Assembly (NCBI GenBank): GCA_963808455.1
Contig: CAWEHT010000343.1
Coordinates: 1 to 41,093 of the forward strand
Length of the DNA: 41,093 bases
Source: CAWEHT01 sp963808455
Lineage (GTDB): Bacteria; Chloroflexota; Anaerolineae; CG2-30-64-16
Reading direction: 5' to 3'
Shown here: one piece after another, positions 27,217 through 36,600 of the stretch
How the letters are laid out: every line of letters begins with the position of its first letter
How positions within the stretch are numbered: position 1 is the stretch's first letter
The notes under the pieces: generated by a model
The model's input: the letters and a program-made list of their open reading frames with translations, nothing else
Told to the model about the DNA's origin: nothing
The model's database searches: none
Made by a program: the position numbers and the translations under genes

Positions 27217-30200
27217 ATGCGTACGCTCCGGCTGATCTTGCTGAGCTCGCTTGCGCTGAGCGGGCTATGGCTCGGCACGCCGGTGCCCCACCTTGCCGGC
27301 CCCACGCAGGCCGCGCCGGAAATGAGCAAGCCTGACCCCGGCGTCTACTTCGCCTACTCCGGCGATTCGCCCGGCTCCTTGTACCACCTGACGACCACCG
27401 GACCGACCACCGTGTACACCCGCCCCTCGTCTGGGCTGCTGACGCAGTTCGTTCTCTATTCCGACGGCACGCTTTTCTTCCTGGACACGACTGCGAACAC
27501 TATCTACACGGTCGCCGCAGGCAGCACGGCCGCGACTGCGATCTACTCGCCCAGCTCTAGCAGCAGGGAGTCCCTTCGCGACCTGGCCGTCGATGGCAGC
27601 GGCACCCTCTACTTCTCTGAGGTCCGCACGAGCTCGTCAGGTCCGTTAGAAATATATGGCGATATCTACACTCTCACGACCGCCAGCCCTTACGTCGCCA
27701 CGCACTACCTGTCCGTCCCGACGGGTGCCAGCGGCGTCGGTAATTGGGGTGGCATCTTCGCCTTCGAGACCCTCACCGCCAGCCCGAGCACCAGCACGCT
27801 GTGGGTGAGCACCCTCGGCATCCTTTTCGAAGATGTCGGCGGCACATTCACCAAAGAGTACAGCGACAGCACGCACCCCATCCTGGGCTTCGCCTTCGAC
27901 AGGACCGGCGCGATCTACTTCGCGGCCGAGAGCCCCGCCACACCCGGCATCTACCTCCTGACGCTCGGTCCCCCGGCTGCCCTGGCCGTGGTGTGGCACA
28001 GCCCGGCCGGCAGCACGGTCTCCGACGTCCAGGTTGTGGACAACGAGCCGGGGCCGGTGCCGGTGGCCTTCGGGGGCTGCGTGACGCTCACCCCTGGTGT
28101 GCAGCCACGCACGCAGGCGGCTGTGCCACCCGGGGGCGCGCCGACGCTGCCGCAGCCCGGCGTGCCATTGTCCCTGTTCGGCATCAACGCCTCGCCGCCA
28201 TCCAGCACCCTGCTGGATAGCGACGTTTCGAGCTCGGACGGCTGCTACGGCCTGGGGAACCTGCAGACGGGCTTCCAGAACTACGAGGTCCAGGAGGGGG
28301 TCTTCCGCGGGGCCGTGCCCCACTCGGCCAGCCCGGGCACCGGCGGGACTGTGGTCGATCCGGCCACGGTCATGTTCGGCGGCACGACGGCCGCCCGTCA
28401 GGCCGGCCCACGGAACAATCCTGCTTCAACACTGCCAACTTCGGCTGGCTCGACGAGATCGCGCTGCAGCCCTTTTTCCGACCGCTACCTGATCGTCACC
28501 AGCAACGCCATCGCTAACTTCCGGGGCGCTGGACGATTTCGTCAACTACAAGGAGTTCCAGGGCCACTGGGTCGAGGTCAAGACGGTGGAGTCGCTCCAG
28601 GCCGACAGCACGATCCCGGGTAGCAACGTGCGCGACAAGGTCCGCAACTACGAGAAGAGCGAGCTGAGCGCCACCCCGCCGCTGCAGTACGTGCTCCTGA
28701 TCGGCACGAATAGCGCCGTTCCCTATCTGAAGCTAGCCCCGTTCGGCCAGGATCCTTTCCGGGATCAGAAGAAGAGGCCAGAGTGCACCAGCCCGAACCT
28801 GTGTGGCTGGCCGAGCGACTGGTACTACGTCGATCTGACGAGCAACTGGGATTCCAACGGCGACGGCGTCATCGGGGAGGGCTTCTGGGCCAACCCGCCC
28901 GTGACCCCTTCCGATGCCGCGCCGGCCTTCCATCGCGACGTCTATCTGGGCCGCCTGCAGACCGACAAAGCCAGCGACGTGCAGAAAATACTCGAGTCGG
29001 TCCTCATCCAGGAACGGAACGGCGGTGCCTGGAAGAGCAACGCCCTCCTGCTGGGCTCGATGCCAGGCTACGCCGGCAAGTACTGGATCTGCCCGACAAC
29101 ACCATCACCGGCACCTACAAGACCATGTGGGGCGTTACCGACGATGCCCTGGTCATGGAGGTGCTTGCCAGCGACGTGCTCGAGCCGCAGAACTTCAACC
29201 TCACCCGCATGTACGAGAAGCAGTCGCCGGATAGCTGCTACATCCCCGACACGTTGCCCGCGCTGCCGCTCAACGAGGCCAATGTCGTCAGCCAATGGAC
29301 GGGCAACCAATTCGGATTGGTGGAAGCGTCAGGCCACGGCAGTGCGAACGGTATCGTGCGCGTGGCCTGGACCAACGACTGGGTTCCCGACTGCATTGTG
29401 GAGAATCCCACCGATCCCAAGGCGACCGGCGGCAAGAGCAAATGGGAGCTGAGCGAGCCATGGTTCCTCCACCGCAGCGACGCGCTGCCATCGCCCGGCG
29501 GCACGGCGCCGGTGTTGGTGGCCATGTCCTGCGACACTGGCGATGCATCGCAACCGGACAACCTGCCTATGACCCTGCTGACCAACGGCCAAATCTCGGC
29601 CTGGACGGGCGGAGCGGCCGCCGTTTCTGGGCAGCCTGGCTGGTCGAAGCCGTCAGACGAAGGTGCGGAAACCATCGGATACGACATCACCACCCGCTTG
29701 ATCGGCAAGGGCCAGGCGATTGGCCAGGCCGTCTGGGAAGGGCTCAACGACTACTGGACCACGCTCCACGACGAGGACTGGGGATTCATCGACTGGGACC
29801 TCTATGGCGACCCGTCGATGACCTATTTCGGCAACGGCGCGGACACCAGCGGCGCGTGGCCGATGTTCCATCATGACTGGCCCGGCACGGGCGAAACCGA
29901 CCTGACCGGCCCGGCGCAGGCGGCACTGGCTTGGAGCGAGCCCATCGCGGCTGTCAAGGCGAACGCCACCACCCCGTCGCCGGTGGTCTGGGAGGGTGGC
30001 ATCGTCATCGCCGATCCGTCCGGCAAGGTCTCTGAGTACGGCAACGTGGGCAACCTGGTGTGGTCGTACCGGGCCGGCAACGGCCCGATCGACAACGCAC
30101 CGGCGATCGCCATCAGCGGCACCGTCTACGTGAAATCAGGAGACGGCATGCTCTACAGGATTGACCAGGGTGGCATAGCCTGGAAGCAAAATGTGGGCAG

Positions 30201-31863
30201 GGCGACGGCTCGCCGAAGATCTCGGGTGACGGCACGATCTATGTGGGCGGTTCGACCGGCGGCAGCTTCTACCTCTACGCCTGCCAGCCCAACGGCACCC
30301 TGGCTGGCTCGCAGCAGGTCGATGCGGCCATCACCACCGCGCCGTCCATCGATACAGCCGGCCACGTCTGGGTCGGCACGGCCGACGGCACGGTCTACTC
30401 CATGCCTTACGACCTGAGCTCGGCCACGGCCTACCACGTCGATGCGGGGCACGCCCTCGGCGACGGGCTGACCCTGGCCGACGATTCCCTGGGCACCGTG
30501 CTTGTTCCCAGCTCGCATAACCAGCTCCTCGCCCGGGATACCGTCGACAACAAGCTGCGCTGGAGCTTTGCCGTGACCGCTACGGTGACCGGTGCACCGG
30601 CGCTCGGCAGCGACGGCCGGGTCTTCTTCGGCGCGCACAACGGCCAGTTCTTTGCCCTCAACCTCGCCGACGGCTCCAAAGTGTGGTCGCGAAACCTGGG
30701 CGGCTCCGCCGACTCCGCCCCGCGCTAGACCCCACCGCCGTCTACGTGGTCGCCGGCACGCCGGCTACCCTGTGGGCGCTCAACCGCTCCGACGGCTCCA
30801 CGCGCTGGGCCGTCAACCTGACCGGCAGCTCCTTGGGCGGCTCTTCGCCCGCCATCGGCAGCAATTTCGTCTACGTCGCCAGCGCCAGCGGCGCGCTCGA
30901 TGCCATCGGCCCCTACCAGTGGCTCGGCCCGCCCACCGTCGCCTGGACCAAGCCCTTCATCGGGGACATGGTGGAGATCGGCCTCGACCCCGGCGACCCC
31001 AGCGACCCAATCGACGTGCAGCGCCGCGTCCTCGGGGCTGGCGAAGCCTGGGGGGCCTGGCAGGATCTCGGGACCATCCTTCCCAACGGATCCAACACCA
31101 TCTTCAAGGACAGCACGGTCATGGCCGGCCAGGTCTACCAGTACCGCGCCGAGACGGTGCTGGCGACCGGCGGGCCGGCACGCCTGCACTCCCCGCGCGG
31201 CGCCACGCAGCCCTCCGACTTCGAGCGCGCCGGCCTCGGTGCAGGCACTGCCTCAGGCGCCGGGGACGCCGGGTACGCCGCAGGTCGTGGCGCTCTCCTC
31301 GACCGCGCTGAGCGTGACCTGGACGCTGGCTGACAGCCTGGCCGTCACCGTCACGCTGCTGCGCGAGGAATCCCGGCGCTTCTGCGTTCAAGCCGCTGCG
31401 CGTGGTCGCGGCGGGCGTCACCTCGGTCGCCGACGAGGGCCTGACCCCCAACAGCACCTACTCTTATGAGGTGCAGGCTGCCAACGCCGGCGGCACCTCG
31501 GCTACCAGCGCGCCCGGCAGCGGCGCCACTTGGCAGCAGACGCTGGAGCCGCCAACCCAGGTCACCGGGCATGCGCTGAACGGCAGCACGATCCAGATCT
31601 GCTGGATGCCGTCTGCGCCTGACCTTGGCGCAGTGGTGGGGCGCGAGGCCGACGGCGAAGCGGAGCCCCAGATTCTGGGGCCGGTGCCGGCCGGGCAGAC
31701 CTGCTACGACGATGAGACGGTTTACCCGTGGAGCTTCCGCTACTTCGTCAAGCACGTGTCCGGGCAGAACGAGTCGGCCTGGGCCATGTCGAACCCGATA
31801 CCTGCCCTGGGCGACCTGCAGAAGGTGATGAGGTCTGGCTATCTGCCGCTCATCAGGAAGTAG
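27217..31863 (+). CDS. Giant secreted gingipain-like C25 peptidase with PQQ propeller and Fn3 domains (many frameshifts)
   Basis: About 1,550 residues. ATG 27217 follows AGGAGG at 27206-27211. Signal peptide (LRLILLSSLALSGLWLG), then an N-terminal propeller-like region to about 28000. A peptidase C25 domain follows (28480-29850): DRYLIVTSNAIANF, QYVLLIGTNSAVP and YLGRLQTDKASDVQK, with candidate catalytic His in EASGHGSANG (codon 29335) and Cys in VAMSCDTGD (codon 29530), then IDWDLYGDPSMTYFG. A PQQ-type propeller follows (29990-30890; repeats such as GTVYVKSGDGMLYRI and GRVFFGAHNGQFFAL). Then come fibronectin-like domains and the C-terminus SGYLPLIRK. At least eight frame breaks lie between 28410 and 31390, each with homology continuing in another frame. 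Probably a secreted or surface cysteine protease. It is the only gene inside the mobile-element ends. Confidence 0.85.
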
Positions 31864-32155
31864 CATAGCAAGAGCGGCTCGAAGGCGCCCACGTCATGAC
31901 AGGCCGTGCGTCAGCGCTGGAGGGCGCGGCACGGCCGGCCCTCACTTAGGTCCAGCCAGGGGCAGCGATCGTGACTGCACGGTTAATCAGATGCTAAGCT
32001 TGGTGGCAAGTACAGTGCCAGAGGGCAAACTTGCAACTCGATTACTGCCCTCACACTTCTCGGCCTTTACCTTCCGAATTATCTCCGGGGCCCCTCCCGA
32101 TAACACCACAGTCGTCTCATCAACACGCGCATCACGCGGCGCTCACAAACCGGCT
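31864..32155. other. Right subterminal region of the element, no gene seen
   Basis: About 290 bases, less GC-rich than the surroundings from about 31970. No frame with a ribosome site or family resemblance. I looked for transposase remnants and saw none. Confidence 0.45.
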
Positions 32156-32184
32156 TTGACGCTCATAGACGCTCACGATACAAT
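32156..32184 (+). promoter_or_regulatory. Outward-facing promoter in the right end of the element
   Basis: TTGACG (32156-32161), a 17-base spacer and TACAAT (32179-32184), reading out of the element towards the gene pair at 32512-33536. The predicted transcript would run through all four right-end sites. Confidence 0.45.
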
Positions 32185-32237
32185 AACCCGCAAGAAACAG
32201 TAGCTCCGATATTCACGCCCAATAAGGCATTTTGCTT

Positions 32238-32354
32238 CTGCGCACCTTCCGTGAGAAAAGAATCGATACTGCGCAACTTTCGTGAGAAAAGCTTGCGCAG
32301 CATATCTGAGAAAAGGCGTCTTTTGGCCCCTCTCCTGCGCAGTTATCGTGATAA
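32238..32354 (+). repeat. Right-end array: four 20-bp sites
   Basis: Units CTGCGCACCTTCCGTGAGAA (32238), CTGCGCAACTTTCGTGAGAA (32269), TTGCGCAGCATATCTGAGAA (32293) and CTGCGCAGTTATCGTGATAA (32335), spaced 31, 24 and 42 bp. They are in the opposite orientation to the left array, and the last one, with CGGACA following, forms the right terminal inverted repeat. Confidence 0.8.
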
Positions 32355-32511
32355 CGGACAGTCTTCGCGATCCCTGCTTCTCTCAGCGTTTACTCAACCC
32401 ATCATCAGCCAAAATTCAGCCTATTCCTCTACACTTAAGCTGTCAAATGAGTCGCGACCGTGCTGCGCCCGACTGTTGAACTCCGGGCGGGCATCATGGG
32501 GAGGTTTCCAT

Positions 32512-32796
32512 ATGGCAAAGCAACCGTTGGGTGGCCGTCCAAACAAGGCTGCCCTGGCAAAGATCAAACTGGCCACCGTGCTCGTATCGCTCGTCGCTTT
32601 TGTGGGCAGCCTGGGTGGGGTAGCCTACCTCAACCCGGGCTCGGCCAAGAGCACGGGCGCGCTCAGCCAGACGCAATTTGTGAGCGTGGACGCCTCGTCC
32701 AGTTCGTCAACGTCGCAAGTTAGCGGGACCGCCTCGCAGCCGTCTGTCCTGCAGCAGGCCTCGATCGTGCCGCTGGTTCGCACGAGAGGCTCTTGA
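32512..32796 (+). CDS. Small single-pass membrane or secreted protein
   Basis: 94 residues. ATG 32512 has GGGGAGG upstream (about 32499-32505). In-frame codons upstream from 32251 are element DNA, not part of the gene. A basic N-terminus (MAKQPLGGRPNKAALAKIKL) precedes one hydrophobic segment (ATVLVSLVAFVGSLGGVAYL), then a Ser/Thr/Gln-rich outer part with no recognised domain. It is followed after 11 bases by the ferric-reductase-like gene, whose ribosome site overlaps this stop codon, so the two products probably work together. Function unknown. Confidence 0.75.
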   Translation: MAKQPLGGRPNKAALAKIKLATVLVSLVAFVGSLGGVAYLNPGSAKSTGALSQTQFVSVDASSSSSTSQVSGTASQPSVLQQASIVPLVRTRGS

Positions 32797-32807
32797 GGAT
32801 CATGGCC

Positions 32808-33536
32808 ATGAAAGAGAATCCTGGGCAAGTAACCTGGCTGGACGCGGCGATGTGGGTCCTCGGTGGCCTCTCCGGGGCTGCGCTGGGCATCCTGGCGGCG
32901 GTCTGGGTGACCGGCGCCGTGGCCGCCCAGTCGCCTCTCTTCTGGTTCGTGAGCCGGGCCTCGGCCATCATCGCCTACCTGCTGCTTTGGTTGTCGATGG
33001 CCTGGGGCGTGACGCTCAGCAGCAAGGGCATCGGCGGGCGCGTGTCAGGTGCTTTGGCCTATGCCCTGCACAACGTCACTTCCTGGCTGGCGCTGGGGTT
33101 CGGCTTCGTGCATGCGCTTTCGCTGCTGGGTGATGCGATGGTGCCTTTCACGCTGCCCGGCATCCTGATACCCTTCCTGGCCAACTACCGACCGTTGCTT
33201 TCGGGGCTGGGAACGCTGGCGCTGTACCTCGGGGTGATCGTCACGGGCGCTTTCTACATGAAGAAACGCCTCGGCCTGCGAGCCTGGAGGACCATTCACG
33301 GGCTCTCCTACCTGATGTTCGCGACCGTGACATTCCACGGCATCCTGCTTGGCACGGACACGAGCACGGTCGTAATGAAGACGATTTACGTGGTGGCGGC
33401 CGCTTCGGTCGTCTTGCTCACCCTGTTCCGCGTGCTGGCGGCGAGATCCGCTCAGGGCCGGAAAGCCAACGCCCGGGCGGCCGTGCTACAGATCGGCGCC
33501 CGGTTTGAAGGCGAACCTGTAGCTGTGCCTGTGTGA
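32808..33536 (+). CDS. Ferric reductase-like transmembrane haem protein
   Basis: 242 residues from ATG 32808, chosen because GAGG at 32795-32798 is 9 bases upstream; ATG 32802 is too close. Six hydrophobic helices carry the paired histidines expected of the ferric-reductase-like/YedZ (MsrQ) fold: ALHNVTSW, FVHALSLLGD, TIHGLSYL and TFHGILLGTD. These would bind two b-type haems and pass electrons across the membrane. No flavin or NAD(P)H domain is attached, so it needs a partner. The small protein upstream is a candidate, although it shows no redox motif. Intact frame. Confidence 0.85.
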   Translation: MKENPGQVTWLDAAMWVLGGLSGAALGILAAVWVTGAVAAQSPLFWFVSRASAIIAYLLLWLSMAWGVTLSSKGIGGRVSGALAYALHNVTSWLALGFGFVHALSLLGDAMVPFTLPGILIPFLANYRPLLSGLGTLALYLGVIVTGAFYMKKRLGLRAWRTIHGLSYLMFATVTFHGILLGTDTSTVVMKTIYVVAAASVVLLTLFRVLAARSAQGRKANARAAVLQIGARFEGEPVAVPV

Positions 33537-33625
33537 AGCGGATGCTGCGGCAGGATAAGCGCGAGATACATGATAACCGCAGGGACATTGAATTCTGTTG
33601 GCGGCCTGCGGCACTGGGCAAGTTA

Positions 33626-36600
33626 CTACCTCTCGTCCCGGCGCTGGATCGATACGTGCACTCCTGGCGGATACCGGCCGTCGTGGGCGAAGACGGGCCA
33701 GTAACTGACGTAGAGCGTTCGGAACGCCAGGCTGGCCGTGTTGTTGGTGGCCACCGGGTCTGCGCTGGCCGTGCTGACTTCGCCGCTGGTCACGACCAGG
33801 CCACCCGGGGAATGTCCCATCCTCGCCCGAACCGTCACCTGGGCCGTGGCTCCCGCGGCGAGATCCGATAGATCGCAGGCGACGGACGTGCCGGTCGCTC
33901 CGCAGACTGCGCCGGAGGCATCGACGAAGCTGGCTCCTTCAGGCAATGTTTGCATCAGGGCCACACCGCGTGCGGTGGAGGGACCCCTGTTTGATACCGA
34001 GAAATCGAAGTCGATAGCTTGCCAGGGGCCCACATCGCCGAGCGGGCCGCTCATCGTCAGTTGCAGGTCGGCCACGGCGCCGGCGCTCGTGTTCACCGTC
34101 GTGCGGTTGTTTGCCGTGTTTCCATCGGCCTCCGGGCCGCTTACGCTGAAAGTGTTAACCAGCAAACCGCTCGCGTCCTGGGCGACCGCGCCCAGGATCG
34201 TGACCACCGTAGCGTGTCCTGGCGCCAGGGCGCCCACGTTGCAGTGCACCTCTTGGCCGTCCGCCGCACATGCGTTGCCCGGTGCCGAGCTGAACGTGAT
34301 CCCCGCCGGCAGAGTGTCGGTCAGCACGGCATGCGAAGACGTCGACGGGCCGGCGTTGGTCACGGTGACCTGGTAGCTGGCGCCGAGGCCCGGCGTAGCG
34401 GACGCCGGCCCACTTGCCGCCACACTCAGGTCGGCACGCCGAACGAGGCTTGCCGTCAGGCTTTCGACCGCCGGCCCGCCCCGGATCTCCGTGGCCCAGC
34501 CGCTGGCTGCGCTGACCAGCGTACCGCTGCCTTCCGGTGCGACGGTGCCATTGATGGCGATCTGCGCCTCACCGTTCGCTGCCAGGCTGCCGATGTTGCA
34601 GGTCACAACCTGGCCTGCGACGCTACAGGCCCCCTGGCCCACTGGCGTAGCTTCCGCCAGCTTCACCGCCGCCGGCAGCGTGTCGGTCACGGTCACTGCG
34701 TTGGCGCTGGCAGGGCCGGTGTTATGCACCGTCAGCAGATATGACAGGCTGGCCCCCGCCACCGGAGCGGGCGGCGACACCTGTTGGGCCAACGTCAGGC
34801 CGGCGAGGGCTGCCACCGGCAGCGTCAGGCTGAGGTGGTGGTTGCCTTGGTTGGGCGCAGGCTGATCGGCCGTGGCGCTCAGGGTGGTTTCCAGCGCGTC
34901 GCGCTGCGATGGCGATACCTTTCCGCTCAAGGTGATGACCGCAGCTGCCCCGGCAGCCAGGTTGCCCAGGTTGCACGACAGCTGGCCGCCGCCGGTCGAG
35001 CAGGCGCCTCGCGTGGTGCGCACGCTCCCGCTTTGCAGCCCATCCGGCACCTGGCCCTCCAGGCTGACATTGGTGGCGTTCGACGGGCCATTGTTGGTGA
35101 CCCGGATGGTGCAGGTCAGCGGCTGGCCCGCGGAGGCAGCGCTGTTGCCTGAGGCCAGCGTGACGGCCAGATCGGCCTGGTCGGCCACCTGGATGGTTTG
35201 GACGGCGCTGTTGTCCGAGAGGTCCGGGTCAGGCAGAGCGCTGCCGGCGCTTACGTCGTTTTCCAGTTGACCACCATCGTCGGCCGGGTCAACCCTGACG
35301 ACGATGGTCGCTGTCTGAGAGCTACCGTCGGCCAGGCTCCCGATAGCGCAGAGTACCTTGCCGGCGACCATCTGGCAGGTCCCTTGTCCCGCAGAATCAT
35401 GCAACAGTGTCGCCGACACCGGCAAGGTATCCGTGATCTCTACGCCGGTGGCAGCCGACGGGCCGGTGTTGCGGACGGTCAAGGTGTAGGTGAGCGCCCC
35501 GCCGGCCAGCGCCGGGTCAGGGGTGCTCTGTTGGCTGGCGCCGATATTGCTGGCGACGGCATCCGGGGCCAGGACGCCCAGCTTGACGGATGTTGCCGCA
35601 GACAGGCTGCCTCCGGTCGCCTGGATGCCCAGGCTGTAGGTGCCCGGCGTCGTTGTGATGCTGGTCCTCGCCAGCAGATAGATCTGGGCGGGCGCCGCGA
35701 TCGTCACGGACGAGGCCGGCGTCCCGGTGGGAGGACGCGGCGAGCCCGACCGTGGCCGAGGGTACCTGGCCGGCCGCCAGCTCGATCTGGACGGGTTTGT
35801 CCCACTTGGTGGCCGTGAACTGGATCGGGAAACTGGCCGAGTTGCCGGCCAGGATGTCCTGGCGAGTAGCCACCGGGTCCAGGACCAGGCCTGCCTTGCT
35901 CACCGTCAGCGTGATCGGTGTTGTCACGGTGTGCAGATCGCTGCTCCCCTCCACCTGCAGCGGATAGACGCCGTTGGTGAGCTGGGCCGTGTCGCTCAGC
36001 ACCAGGGTCATCCGGCCGCCGGGCACCACCGCCGGCTGGCTCCAGGAGCGACCCAGGTATTCGGGCCCCAACCCATCCAGGCTGAACTCGATAGGATCCT
36101 GGAAGCCGTTCAGTCCGGTAGCCGAGATTGTCAGCGACACCGCCTGGCCGTTGTCCAGCGTGACCTCGGGAGGGGTCACCGCCACGGCGAAGCCCGGCTG
36201 CTCGACGGTCACTTGTAGGTCCAGCTCGCGCTGGGCGCCCACGCCATTCGCCAGCACCGGCACCTGGTACGTGCCTGTAGCCAACGCCTTGCTGGCGCTC
36301 ACGACGGCCTTGACCGGGATCCCGGCGATTGTGGGCGTGATCGAGGCTGTCGGCAGGCTGACCCTGATGCCGTCGGGCAGGTTCCCGGGCACGAGCGCCA
36401 CCACATCGGGGAAGCTCCGCATGTCGGTCTTCAGCGTCAGCGCGGCGGTGACTTGTTGTCCTGCCACCAGAGAGAGGCCGGGCTGCGCCGCGCCGAGCGT
36501 GAAGCTGGCGCCCTGCGGGGTCGCCATGATGGTCTCTGACTGCGTGCTCTGCCCGCGCTCCCCTTGGCCTCGAGCCAGACGTAGTACGGCTGGCTGGCGG

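Larger units (their letters stand above)
26908..32360. mobile_element. Transposon-like element with TGTC...GACA ends and no transposase
   Basis: The left end reads TGTCGGTTCTCACATAAACT... and the right end finishes ...TTATCGTGATAACGGACA. The outer 26 bp of each end match in inverted orientation at 21 of 26 positions. Inside each end lie further copies of the same roughly 20-bp site: three on the left and four on the right. TGT...ACA ends with arrays of internal transposase sites characterise elements moved by TnsB, TniA, IstA or MuA-type enzymes. The 5.45 kb interior holds one cargo gene (27217-31863) and two promoters but no transposase, so any movement would be driven in trans. I cannot find a convincing target-site duplication: AGGGT precedes the left end and GTCTT follows the right. 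Confidence 0.6.

Noticed and set aside
31864..32237. A transposase remnant in the right part of the element
   Set aside because: I looked for DDE-like or helix-turn-helix sequence in all frames and found only short frames without family resemblance.
26985..32371. TTCGCGAT at 26985-26992 and 32364-32371 as a target-site duplication
   Set aside because: The left copy lies inside the element, on the inner side of its array, not next to the TGTC terminus, and TCGCGA is self-complementary, so a chance match is likely.
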